From positions 1,250,501 to 1,314,500 of the forward strand of contig CP027224.1 of assembly GCA_002973635.1 (NCBI GenBank): 64,000 bases of DNA, written 5' to 3'. The position numbers and the translations under genes are program-made. The stretch's first letter is position 1. Each line of letters opens with the position of its first letter. Source of the stretch: Lysinibacillus sp. B2A1. Lineage in GTDB: Bacteria > Bacillota > Bacilli > Bacillales_A > Planococcaceae. Positions 46,332 to 54,888 of this stretch are shown in pieces. The notes under the pieces were generated by a model. That model was not told where the DNA came from. It did no database searches and worked only from the letters and a program-made list of their open reading frames with translations.

Positions 46332-49300
46332 ATGTTCCTAAAACGACTAGAAGTGATTGGCTTTAAATCTTTTGCGGAGCGCATTGGAATTGATTTTGTA
46401 CCTGGTGTTACAGCAGTTGTCGGACCAAATGGCAGTGGGAAAAGTAATGTCACTGATGCTATTCGTTGGGTACTTGGGGAACAATCGGCAAAGTCGTTAC
46501 GTGGTTCTAAGATGGAGGATGTTATTTTTGCTGGCAGCGATTCTCGAAAGCAGCTAAATTTTGCGGAGGTAACATTAGTTTTAGATAATACAGATGAACA
46601 ACTTGCTTTTTCATATACAGAGGTCAGCGTAACAAGACGCGTATACCGTTCAGGTGATAGTGAATATTTATTAAATAACCAACAGTGTCGCCTGAAGGAT
46701 ATTACGGACTTGTTTATGGATTCAGGTCTTGGGAAAGAGGCATTTTCAATAATTTCGCAAGGCCGTGTTGATGAGATTTTAAATAGCAGACCCGATGACC
46801 GACGTTCGATTTTCGAAGAGGCAGCTGGCGTATTAAAGTACAAACTGAGAAAGAAAAAGGCAGAGCATAAACTTGTTGAAACAGATGAAAATTTATATCG
46901 TGTGTTAGATATATTACATGAATTAGATAGTCGACTTGAACCACTTGAAATTCAGGCATCAAGTGCAAGAGATTATGTGCAAATGTCTACAGAGTTAAAA
47001 GATTTTGATATCACTATACTTGTGCACGATTTAAAAAATTGTGCACAATCTTTGCATGCTCTTGAAGCTGAGTTCACAGAGTTATCTGAGACAGAGCAAA
47101 AACAAGCCCATTCCATTGCTACTGTTGAAAAACAAACAGCAAGTATTCGTAAACTGTTAAAGGAGCTCGATGACTACTTAGACACTACTCAAGCTGACTT
47201 TGTGAATGCGACAATGGAAGTCGAACGTTGGGATGGTCGTAAGGCACTGATGGCAGAGAAGCGGCAAAATGCATCTAATCAATTGCTACAATTGAACGCC
47301 TCATTAGAGGAAACAAAGGCTGAGGTAGAGGCTCTGATTTTACAAGAAGTAGAAAAAAAAGAGCTATTTACAGAGAAGCAACAAGACGTACAGGTGTTAA
47401 AACAGAGCATCAAGCAATTGGAACAATCATTAAATCGCTCTGTTACTGAAATTGAGCAAGAGATTGAAGAGCAAAAAAACCGCTATATTGACTCCTTAAA
47501 TGAAGAAGCAACGATTAAAAATGAATTAAAGAATATTGACCAGCAATTGGCACAGCAAAAAGTGATGGCAGCACGAATGTCAGATCAAACGGATGAAATC
47601 GGACAAGAGCTTGCGCAAAGTATTGCAGAAAAAGATAAGCTAATTGTGGCTCACAATATCACAACAAAGGAACTGCATGGAAAGCTTGAACAGTACGAAT
47701 CATTGCAAATAGAGCTTAAAAAGGTCAATACATCTTTTAATGAAAAGCAGGATATGCTTTATAAAGCTTATCAACACCAACAGCAGCTTAAGGCTAGAAA
47801 GGAAACATTGGCAGAGCTAGAAGCTGACTTTTCAGGTTTCTTCCAAGGTGTAAAAGAAGTATTACTTGCACGTGATAAAGGGGATTTGGTAGGTATTGAG
47901 GGGGCTGTCGCAGAATTAATCCAAGTAGATGGAAAATACTCTCAAGCGATTGAAACAGCCTTAGGTGCAGCTTCTCAACATATTGTGACCTCCGATGAGC
48001 GTCATGCCCAGCAGGCAATACATTGGTTGAAGCAAAAAAGAGCTGGTCGTGCGACATTTTTACCAAAGACAGTTATAAAATCACGTAAAATCAATCCATC
48101 TACAATTCAATTAGCAATAGAGCATCCTGCCTTTGTGCAAATGGCAGATGGACTTGTGACATTCCATGAGGATAATCGTACAATTGTTGAGAATCTTCTA
48201 GGCAATGTAATTGTTGCATCTAGCTTAGAGGGTGCGAGTCAAATTGCTCGATTATGCAGCTTCCGTTATCGTGTGGTGACACTTGATGGTGATATTGTTA
48301 ATGCAGGTGGTTCATTGACTGGTGGTGCAACGAAGCAACAATCTTCACTTTTTACAAGAAAGGCCGAATTAGATGGTCTAATTGTCAAATTAGAAGCTTT
48401 GGAAGCATCTATTTTTAGTGCAGAAAAGGCTGTTTCAGTGGAAAAGGAGAAGCTAGCAGCATTGCGAGATCAAGTAGAACAATTGAAACTTGAAGGTGAG
48501 CAGCTTCGAAAGGACGAATTACAACAGGCAAGTCGTATTCGGGAGCTTGAGGTTGTCGAGAAAAGCTTATCTGCACGTGTATCCTATGCATCAAATGAGA
48601 CACAAGATGTTAAGACACGAGAGGAAACACTTTTAGCTCAAAGGGAAGTGGCTACAAATCGTTTAACAACCCTTGCGACAGAGCTATTAGAGATTAATGG
48701 TACTGTTGAGCATCTTAGTAAAATAAAGCTACAGAGCGAAACGGAGAAAGATGTACTGCGTGAACAATTGGCAGAAAAACGCTCCCAATTAGCAGTTATC
48801 CAAGAGCAAATGTCACAAGTACAAATTGCTACAGCAGAAATAGCTTTGCAATTAAACAAAACTCAGCAAAAGATGAATAGTATTTCTCAGGAAATAATCT
48901 GGTTACAATCAGATGAGTCAACAAAACTGTTAAGTGATGAAGAAGTAGAGGAACAGGTTGCTACTTGGAAAGAGAGAAGAGAGTCGTTACAAAACACGAT
49001 TACTCAGAAAAAGGATGAAAAAGTAGCACAACAACAGCAACTTGCTGCTTTAGAGGAACAGCTTAAAGAATTGCAACGTATACATAAAGGTTACCTTGAA
49101 GCAATACGTGCAAATGAGCTAAAGCAGAGTCGCTTAGAATTTGAAATTAAAAGTTTTAATGAGCAGCTAGAGGAAAACTATCAGCTAATCCTTGAGGAGG
49201 CTGAGGAGATTGCGATAGAAATTATAGATGAAGAGCATATGCGTCGTAGAGTGAAGCTCTTGAAAAAATCAATTGAAGAGCTTGGTCCAGTTAATTTGGG

Positions 49301-49913
49301 TGCAATTGAAGAATATGATAGAGTGCTAGAACGTCATTTATTCTTAACAGAGCAACGTGAGGATCTGCTTGCTGCTCAGGAAACATTGCATGAAGCCATT
49401 AAAGAAATGGACGAGGAGATGACATTACGATTTAGCGAAACATTTTATGCTATACGTGATCAATTTAAACGTGTATTCCGTGAATTATTTGGCGGTGGGC
49501 AAGCAGATTTAGTATTATTGGAGCCTCAAAACCTACTTGAAACAGGTATAGAAATTGTGGCCCAACCTCCAGGGAAAAAATTGCAAAATCTAAGTTTGCT
49601 TTCTGGTGGTGAGCGTGCACTTACTGCCATCGCATTATTGTTCTCCATCTTAAATATACGACCTGTACCTTTCTGTATTTTGGATGAAGTAGAGGCTGCG
49701 TTAGACGAGGCAAATGTTGTTCGATATAGTCAATACTTGAAAAAATTTAGCCATGACACACAATTCATTGTTATCACGCATCGTAAAGGAACGATGGAGG
49801 GAGCAGATGTATTGTATGGAATTACAATGCAGGAGTCAGGTGTTTCGAAACTTGTATCAGTGAAATTAGAAGATGAACCCGTACTTGCGGAGCAAAGGAG
49901 CGAACAAGCATGA
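46332..49913 (+). CDS. smc: Chromosome segregation protein SMC
   Basis: The long ATPase of the SMC-ScpAB complex, loaded at ParB-parS sites, which aligns and condenses chromosome arms. In 1193 residues: N-terminal Walker A GPNGSGKSNVTDAIRW (about 32-47), two long Gln/Glu-rich coiled coils (about 170-500 and 680-1020), a central hinge (about 505-675, with LDGDIVNAGGSLTGGA), and the C-terminal ATPase half with signature LLSGGERALTAIALLF and Walker B FCILDEVEAALDEANV. Length and layout are standard. It overlaps ftsY by 4 bases. Confidence 0.98.
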   Translation: MFLKRLEVIGFKSFAERIGIDFVPGVTAVVGPNGSGKSNVTDAIRWVLGEQSAKSLRGSKMEDVIFAGSDSRKQLNFAEVTLVLDNTDEQLAFSYTEVSVTRRVYRSGDSEYLLNNQQCRLKDITDLFMDSGLGKEAFSIISQGRVDEILNSRPDDRRSIFEEAAGVLKYKLRKKKAEHKLVETDENLYRVLDILHELDSRLEPLEIQASSARDYVQMSTELKDFDITILVHDLKNCAQSLHALEAEFTELSETEQKQAHSIATVEKQTASIRKLLKELDDYLDTTQADFVNATMEVERWDGRKALMAEKRQNASNQLLQLNASLEETKAEVEALILQEVEKKELFTEKQQDVQVLKQSIKQLEQSLNRSVTEIEQEIEEQKNRYIDSLNEEATIKNELKNIDQQLAQQKVMAARMSDQTDEIGQELAQSIAEKDKLIVAHNITTKELHGKLEQYESLQIELKKVNTSFNEKQDMLYKAYQHQQQLKARKETLAELEADFSGFFQGVKEVLLARDKGDLVGIEGAVAELIQVDGKYSQAIETALGAASQHIVTSDERHAQQAIHWLKQKRAGRATFLPKTVIKSRKINPSTIQLAIEHPAFVQMADGLVTFHEDNRTIVENLLGNVIVASSLEGASQIARLCSFRYRVVTLDGDIVNAGGSLTGGATKQQSSLFTRKAELDGLIVKLEALEASIFSAEKAVSVEKEKLAALRDQVEQLKLEGEQLRKDELQQASRIRELEVVEKSLSARVSYASNETQDVKTREETLLAQREVATNRLTTLATELLEINGTVEHLSKIKLQSETEKDVLREQLAEKRSQLAVIQEQMSQVQIATAEIALQLNKTQQKMNSISQEIIWLQSDESTKLLSDEEVEEQVATWKERRESLQNTITQKKDEKVAQQQQLAALEEQLKELQRIHKGYLEAIRANELKQSRLEFEIKSFNEQLEENYQLILEEAEEIAIEIIDEEHMRRRVKLLKKSIEELGPVNLGAIEEYDRVLERHLFLTEQREDLLAAQETLHEAIKEMDEEMTLRFSETFYAIRDQFKRVFRELFGGGQADLVLLEPQNLLETGIEIVAQPPGKKLQNLSLLSGGERALTAIALLFSILNIRPVPFCILDEVEAALDEANVVRYSQYLKKFSHDTQFIVITHRKGTMEGADVLYGITMQESGVSKLVSVKLEDEPVLAEQRSEQA

Positions 49914-51151
49914 GTTTTTTTAAACGTTTAAAAGATAAGCTGATGGGTAATCCAGCAGAAGAAGAAAAAGTTGTAGAATTTAATGAAAATGAGGCTAGGA
50001 TTGCCGATGAGCAGAAGCTTGAGGATTCCGCAGAGCCTGCTCTTATCGAAACAACTGTAGAAGAGATTGACAAGGTAGAGACTTCAAAAACAGAGAGTCC
50101 TATTGAAACGGAACTTCCTGAATTAAAGGAGGAACCGGAGCAGCAAGAAGTGCAAGAGGTTGCGCTTGTGGAAGAGAAAAAACCTTCTGCATGGTCCATT
50201 ACACAAAAATTCAAAGCGGGTCTGGAAAAAACGCGAAATTCCTTTACCTCGAAAGTAAACGATTTAGTGGCACGTTATCGAAAAGTGGATGAGGATTTCT
50301 TTGAAGAGCTAGAAGATTTATTACTGCAGGCTGACGTTGGCTTTGAAACAGTGATGGAGCTAATGGAAAAATTACGTTTTGAGGTTCAACGAAAGAATAT
50401 TAAAGATACAAATGGCATCCAAGCAGTGATTTCTGAGAAGCTTGTTGAAATTTATGAGCAGGGTGAAGAAGATTTAATTGATTTAAACATGCAGCCCGAT
50501 GGTGAGCTAACAGTGATCTTATTTGTTGGAGTCAACGGCGTTGGGAAAACAACAACAATTGGTAAACTCGCACATCGTTTGAAATCGCAGGGTAAAACGG
50601 TTGTTTTGGCTGCGGGTGATACGTTCCGTGCTGGAGCCATCGATCAATTACAAGTATGGGGTGACCGTGTTGGCTGTGAAGTAATTAAACAATCAGAGGG
50701 TTCTGACCCAGCAGCAGTGATGTATGATGCTATTCGTGCAGCTAAAAATCGCAAAGCAGATGTGTTAATTTGTGACACAGCTGGACGTTTGCAAAACAAA
50801 GTCAATTTAATGAATGAGCTTGAAAAAGTACATCGTGTCATTTCGCGTGAAATACCAAATGCACCACATGAAGTATTATTGGCTTTAGATGCAACTACTG
50901 GCCAAAATGCACTTGTGCAGGCCCAAACGTTTAAGGAAGCGACAAATGTTACAGGAATAGTCTTAACGAAGCTAGATGGTACAGCAAAAGGTGGTATTGT
51001 CCTCGCAATCCGTAATAAATTACACATTCCTGTTAAGTTTGTAGGTCTTGGTGAGAAGATGGATGATCTTCAGCCATTTGATGCAGAACGCTATGTCTAT
51101 GGTTTATTTGCTGAAGGGTTAGATAAAGAATTACAATATAATGAGGATTAA
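49910..51151 (+). CDS. ftsY: Signal recognition particle receptor FtsY
   Basis: The membrane-associated SRP receptor GTPase that docks SRP-ribosome complexes at the translocon. The 413-residue protein has an acidic N-terminal A region (about 12-95, Glu-rich) for membrane and translocon contact, then the N domain and G domain: GVNGVGKTTTIGKLA (G1), DTFRAGAIDQL, CDTAGRLQNK (G3), TKLDGTAKGG (G4) and GLGEKMDDLQPF. It is coupled to smc by a 4-base overlap. In many Bacillales ylxM and ffh follow closely; here 480 bases with repeat D intervene. Confidence 0.97.
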   Translation: MSFFKRLKDKLMGNPAEEEKVVEFNENEARIADEQKLEDSAEPALIETTVEEIDKVETSKTESPIETELPELKEEPEQQEVQEVALVEEKKPSAWSITQKFKAGLEKTRNSFTSKVNDLVARYRKVDEDFFEELEDLLLQADVGFETVMELMEKLRFEVQRKNIKDTNGIQAVISEKLVEIYEQGEEDLIDLNMQPDGELTVILFVGVNGVGKTTTIGKLAHRLKSQGKTVVLAAGDTFRAGAIDQLQVWGDRVGCEVIKQSEGSDPAAVMYDAIRAAKNRKADVLICDTAGRLQNKVNLMNELEKVHRVISREIPNAPHEVLLALDATTGQNALVQAQTFKEATNVTGIVLTKLDGTAKGGIVLAIRNKLHIPVKFVGLGEKMDDLQPFDAERYVYGLFAEGLDKELQYNED

Positions 51152-51155
51152 CAGA

Positions 51156-51430
51156 TTTATCTTGATTGAGCAAATCTTTACTGAGAAACCGCAGCGTCAG
51201 GTACAGATTACTCCCACCTCTCTATATGTGGCGAGATGAATGCGATTTTTTTTCTATTCAATTGGCGTACAAACACCGCTGAAATAGAGGAACTCAGGCT
51301 AAAAATCTTCACATCTTGTGAAAACACCTGAGTGAACAGCATCGTGTTTGCCTAAAGCTTTAGGCGGATGTCAAGGATTAATGAGGTGCTTTCTAGTGAG
51401 CTCGAAAATTCTGGACGAATTTACTCTAGG
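51156..51430 (+). repeat. Structured intergenic repeat, copy D (diverged)
   Basis: The most diverged full copy, between ftsY and ylxM. It begins TTTATCTTGATTGAG (two changes from copy A) and then gains about 35 extra bases before ACTCCCACCTC and GAGATGAATGCG. Module D1: outer ACTCAGG/CCTGAGT (51292-51298, 51327-51333), inner TTCACA/TGTGAA with TCT loop, second hairpin around CATCG. The core follows as TAAAGC then TAGGCGGATGTCAAGGA; the partner TTCTGGACG is at 51409-51417. The final CAATTATGCC-type hairpin is not recognisable. The 140 bases after it hold no gene, then a promoter. Confidence 0.75.
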
Positions 51431-51569
51431 GTGCAATGGATAGTTATGTAATTTAGTTAGGTGAAACGCTCGTTTGTAAAATGGACATTTCATTGTTTAA
51501 AGGGAATGCTGCTATAGGTGAAAGATGCCTGAAAGCATTGAATGAAGGCTTTTAGACAAGGGAATTACC

Positions 51570-51599
51570 TTGACACAGACGGGCGCTTTTCGTTATGAT
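51570..51599 (+). promoter_or_regulatory. Promoter of ylxM-ffh
   Basis: TTGACA (51570-51575) and TATGAT (51594-51599), separated by 18 bases, about 34 bases before the ylxM start. Confidence 0.75.
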
Positions 51600-51632
51600 A
51601 CAAATGACTAAGGACAGGAGGAGAAACATTCG

Positions 51633-51968
51633 ATGCTACTTGAAAAAACAACACGCATGAACTTTCTCTTCGACTTTTATCAAGCATTATTAACAGATAA
51701 GCAACGAAGTTATATGGAACTGTATTATTTAGATGATAACTCACTTGGAGAAATCGCTGAACTATACGGAATTTCACGTCAAGCTGTTTATGATAATATT
51801 CGTCGAACAGAAGCGATGCTTGAAGAATATGAAGAAAAACTTTGTTTATTAGACAAATTTCAAAAACGTACACAAATGCTTGCACAGCTAACAGCAGGAA
51901 TAACAGGACAAAGCATGACGTCTGAAGAACAGCTGGCGCTTATTGAGCAGTTGAAAGAATGGGATTAG
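51633..51968 (+). CDS. ylxM: YlxM/p13-like DNA-binding protein, SRP-associated
   Basis: A 111-residue helix-turn-helix protein of the UPF0122 family, conserved next to ffh and reported to affect SRP function. It contains [42 protein letters not shown] (read across 51684-51810), a sigma-70 region-4-like helix-turn-helix, then a charged helical tail. The ATG has an AGGAGGAG ribosome site. It lies 12 bases before ffh. Confidence 0.94.
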   Translation: MLLEKTTRMNFLFDFYQALLTDKQRSYMELYYLDDNSLGEIAELYGISRQAVYDNIRRTEAMLEEYEEKLCLLDKFQKRTQMLAQLTAGITGQSMTSEEQLALIEQLKEWD

Positions 51969-51980
51969 GAGGCGAAAGCA

Positions 51981-53339
51981 ATGGCTTTTGAAGGATTAGC
52001 GGAACGACTCCAAGGAACGATCCAAAAGATTAAAGGTAAAGGCAAGGTATCGGAACAAGACGTTAAAGAAATGATGCGTGAAGTCCGATTTGCTTTAATC
52101 GAGGCGGATGTTAACTTAAAAGTAGTCAAAGAGTTCGTGAAAAAGGTCAGTGAACGATCAGTTGGTGTAGATGTTATGCAAAGCCTAACACCTGGCCAGC
52201 AAGTAATTAAAATCGTACAGGACGAATTAACGGAACTGATGGGTGGTGAGCAAAGCCCTATTAAATTTAATACAAAGCCCCCAACAGTAATTATGATGGT
52301 TGGCTTACAGGGCGCAGGGAAAACAACGACTACAGGTAAACTTGCAAATGTGTTACGTAAAAAATATAATCGTAAGCCACTACTAGTAGCAGCAGATATT
52401 TATCGCCCTGCGGCTGTTCAGCAATTACAAACATTAGGTAAACAGTTATCTCTTCCTGTATTTGCATTAGGCACTGATGTTTCTCCTGTAGAAATTGCAC
52501 GTCAGGCAATTGAACTGGCGAAAGAAGAGCATCATGATGTCGTTATTATCGATACAGCTGGTCGTTTGCATATTGACGAAGATTTAATGCAGGAATTAAA
52601 AGATATACGTGCGTTAAAAGAGCCAGATGAAGTATTCCTAGTTGTAGATGCTATGACAGGTCAGGATGCTGTAAATGTAGCAGAAAGCTTTAATGAAGCA
52701 ATTGGTATTACCGGAGTAGTTTTAACAAAACTTGATGGTGATACACGTGGTGGTGCGGCATTATCAATTCGTTCCGTTACTCAGAAACCAATTAAATTTG
52801 TTGGTATGGGCGAAAAAATGGATGCACTGGAACCTTTCCATCCAGAACGAATGGCGTCTCGTATATTAGGGATGGGTGATGTTCTATCGCTTATTGAAAA
52901 GGCTCAGGCAAATGTTGACGAAGCAAAGGCCAAAGAATTAGAGGAAAAATTTAAATCCCAAACCTTTACGTTTGATGATTTTGTTGAACAATTACAGCAA
53001 GTGAAGAAAATGGGACCTCTTGATGAAATTTTGAAAATGCTGCCTGGCGCAAATAAAATTAAAGGCTTAGACAATGTTAAAGTAGATGATAAACAAATGG
53101 GCCGTGTAGAAGCGATTATTTATTCCATGACAACGGCAGAAAAGACGAATCCAGAAATCATTAATGGCAGCCGTAAAAAGCGTATTGCAAAAGGCTCTGG
53201 AACGTCTATTCAAGAGGTGAATCGTTTATTAAAGCAATTCGATGAAATGAAAAAAATGATGAAGCAAATGACTGGAATGGCAAGTGGTAAAGGGAAGAAA
53301 AAAATGAAATTACCAGGCTTTGATTCATTGTTTAAATAA
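51981..53339 (+). CDS. ffh: Signal recognition particle protein Ffh
   Basis: The SRP54 GTPase that binds signal sequences and scRNA. The 452-residue protein has the N domain, the G domain with GLQGAGKTTTTGKLA (G1), DIYRPAAVQQL, DTAGRLHIDEDLM (G3), TKLDGDTRGGAAL (G4), GMGEKMDALEPFHPERMASRILGMGD and a Met-rich M domain (about 325-452, ending MKKMMKQMTGMASGKGKKK). It pairs with FtsY, encoded just upstream. The ribosome site GGAGGCG precedes the ATG. Confidence 0.98.
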   Translation: MAFEGLAERLQGTIQKIKGKGKVSEQDVKEMMREVRFALIEADVNLKVVKEFVKKVSERSVGVDVMQSLTPGQQVIKIVQDELTELMGGEQSPIKFNTKPPTVIMMVGLQGAGKTTTTGKLANVLRKKYNRKPLLVAADIYRPAAVQQLQTLGKQLSLPVFALGTDVSPVEIARQAIELAKEEHHDVVIIDTAGRLHIDEDLMQELKDIRALKEPDEVFLVVDAMTGQDAVNVAESFNEAIGITGVVLTKLDGDTRGGAALSIRSVTQKPIKFVGMGEKMDALEPFHPERMASRILGMGDVLSLIEKAQANVDEAKAKELEEKFKSQTFTFDDFVEQLQQVKKMGPLDEILKMLPGANKIKGLDNVKVDDKQMGRVEAIIYSMTTAEKTNPEIINGSRKKRIAKGSGTSIQEVNRLLKQFDEMKKMMKQMTGMASGKGKKKMKLPGFDSLFK

Positions 53340-53366
53340 TAATTTTTAGGTGTTAAGAAAAAACAC

Positions 53367-53395
53367 TTTACAAACAACCTAAACATTGATAATAT
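53367..53395 (+). promoter_or_regulatory. Promoter of rpsP-khpA
   Basis: TTTACA (53367-53372) and TAATAT (53390-53395) with 17 bases between; GGAGGTG follows before the rpsP start. Confidence 0.75.
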
Positions 53396-53433
53396 ACTAT
53401 CTTGTGTGAAACTTATTCGGAGGTGCTATTAAA

Positions 53434-53706
53434 ATGGCAGTTAAAATTCGCTTAAAACGTATGGGAGCTAAAAAGTCTCCTTTCTATCGTATCGTAGTTG
53501 CAGATGCTCGTTCACCACGTGACGGTCGTCAAATCGAAACAGTTGGTACTTACAACCCACTAACTCAACCAGCTACTGTAAACATCGATGAAGAGAAAGC
53601 TCTTAAATGGTTAGCTGACGGTGCAAAACCATCAGATACAGTGCGTAACTTGTTCTCAGAACAAGGTATCATGGAAAAATTCCATAACCAAAAATTCAGT
53701 AAATAA
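53434..53706 (+). CDS. rpsP: 30S ribosomal protein S16
   Basis: An early-assembling small-subunit protein. The 90-residue sequence ([39 protein letters not shown]) is a clear S16. Codon choice is more biased than in neighbours, as expected for a highly expressed gene. GGAGGTG lies 8 bases before the ATG. It is co-transcribed with khpA, 15 bases downstream. Confidence 0.98.
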   Translation: MAVKIRLKRMGAKKSPFYRIVVADARSPRDGRQIETVGTYNPLTQPATVNIDEEKALKWLADGAKPSDTVRNLFSEQGIMEKFHNQKFSK

Positions 53707-53721
53707 TCGGGGGCGACGTTT

Positions 53722-53955
53722 TTGAAGCAGCTGATTGAAGCAATCGTTTTACCGTTAGTCGATTATCCAGAAGAAGTTCGTATTGAGACGGATGAAAATG
53801 CAAATCGAATTGTTTATAAACTTTTTGTTCATTCAGAGGATCGAGGGAAAGTCATAGGCAAGCAAGGGCGAGTAGCGAAAGCGATTCGTACAATTGTTTA
53901 TTCAGCGGCAGGTAGTCACCATCAAAAAAAGACCTACGTCGATATATTGGATTGA
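53722..53955 (+). CDS. khpA: KH-domain RNA-binding protein KhpA (YlqC)
   Basis: A 77-residue single KH-domain protein that, with KhpB/Jag in other Firmicutes, binds RNA and influences cell elongation. The GKVIGKQGRVAKAI segment holds the GxxG loop (GKQG) of a KH fold. It starts at TTG (53722) after a GGGGGCG site. In B. subtilis ylqD and then rimM follow; here ylqD is absent and 930 bases containing repeat E intervene. Confidence 0.95.
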   Translation: MKQLIEAIVLPLVDYPEEVRIETDENANRIVYKLFVHSEDRGKVIGKQGRVAKAIRTIVYSAAGSHHQKKTYVDILD

Positions 53956-54076
53956 TAGAAAAGATGTTCACGCTCTTTTACACGCGGCAAGCACAGGAGA
54001 GTCCTGATTGGTATGTTTACATGCATTTAGGAATTCGGGGTGGTCTTGAGCATGGAGCGTAAAATCTGGACTATGA

Positions 54077-54110
54077 AGGAGGGAGCTTGTCGGTTCCTTC
54101 CTTTTTTTAT
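54077..54110 (+). terminator. Terminator after khpA
   Basis: AAGGAGGGAGC pairs with GGTTCCTTCCTT through several G-T pairs around a short loop and is followed by six more Ts. The remaining bases up to repeat E (54111-54349) hold nothing recognisable. Confidence 0.75.
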
Positions 54111-54349
54111 CTTCTTTCATCTTTAGGGATGGGATGTTTAATGGGATGTTACCTGGTGCCTTGTGCCTCATAGGTATATACTTAAAGTAATTATATTGAG
54201 GAATAATTGAGCATAATGACATAAGAGATACTTTAGCTAAAACATCTTCTCCAAAATGTTCATCTGCTTTTTAGAGATAAGTGTGAGAATGGTTACTTTT
54301 TAACTCTGATTAGCAAGTAGCTTAAAGGAGGCAGTATGTTTTAACATTT

Positions 54350-54875
54350 TTTATCTTCATTCATCAGAAGACTCCCACCTCTACAGGTAGTGAGATGAAT
54401 GCGGTTTTGGTTCCTTTTCAGTGGGTATCCAAACACCTACTGAAATAGCGGAACTCATTCTAATAACGCCACGTTCTGTGGCAATTTATCTGTGCGAAAG
54501 CGAAGCAACAGCAACACGGTTTTAACTGTGCGAAAGCGAAGCAACAGCAACACGGTTTTATCTGTGCGAAAGCGAAGCGACAGCAACACGGTTTTATCTG
54601 TGCGAAAGCGAAGCGACAGCAACAACAACAACACACGACTGAGTGACCAACATCATGTTGCTGTCGCTGCGTTAGCACTACGCTTTCGCACAAAAAACAT
54701 CTGTTGGTCCAAAGCCTCTGGCGGATGTCACGGATATTCAAAGGAATGAATTGTGCGTGGACAATTCAAAATCCTGACGCATTGTTTATCTGTGCGAAAG
54801 TGAAGCGACAGCAACAAATGTTTTCTGTAGCGAAAGCAAAGCGGCAGCTACAATTACGCCAAGGCGAAATTGATA
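54350..54875 (+). repeat. Structured intergenic repeat, copy E (largest, with insertions)
   Basis: This 520-base copy lies directly before rimM, where ylqD sits in B. subtilis. The 5' part matches B closely (TTTATCTTCATTCA, CCCACCTCTACAGGTAG, TTCAGTGGGTATCC). Module E1 keeps outer ACTCATTC/GACTGAGT and inner GCCAC/GTGGC, but a four-unit tandem array (54485-54634) is inserted beside the inner hairpin. Its second hairpin CCAACA/TGTTGG is split by an insert flanked by AACATC repeats (54649-54654, 54696-54701) that holds an inverted array unit (54661-54692). The core GGCGGATGTCACGG (54720-54733), GGATATT/AAAATCC, two more array-like units and the CAATTACGCC/GGCGAAATTG hairpin follow. The end is 4 bases from the rimM ribosome site. 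Confidence 0.85.
54485..54634 (+). repeat. 36-base tandem repeat array inside copy E
   Basis: Four units begin TGTGCGAAAGCGAAGC at 54491, 54527, 54563 and 54599, exactly 36 bases apart, each ending CAGCAACA(CGG). Units 1-2 have GAAGCAACAGC, units 3-4 GAAGCGACAGC, and the last trails into CAACAACAACA. Further single units lie at 54790 and in copy B (39155). The array is in one frame open as RKRSNSNTVL-like repeats, but it has no start signal or conserved coding context. Confidence 0.85.
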
Positions 54876-54888
54876 TGAGGTGAAATTT

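Noticed and set aside
46325..46843. 172-codon minus-strand frame over the smc start
   Set aside because: Covers the conserved SMC ATPase coding region; composition typical of antisense frames.
54485..54634. Regular 36-base array as a CRISPR
   Set aside because: The whole 36-base unit repeats with no unique spacers, there are no cas genes, and it is embedded in repeat copy E.
54460..54749. Open frames on both strands across the tandem array
   Set aside because: They exist only because the period of 36 is divisible by three; low-complexity products, no ribosome site, no conserved start.
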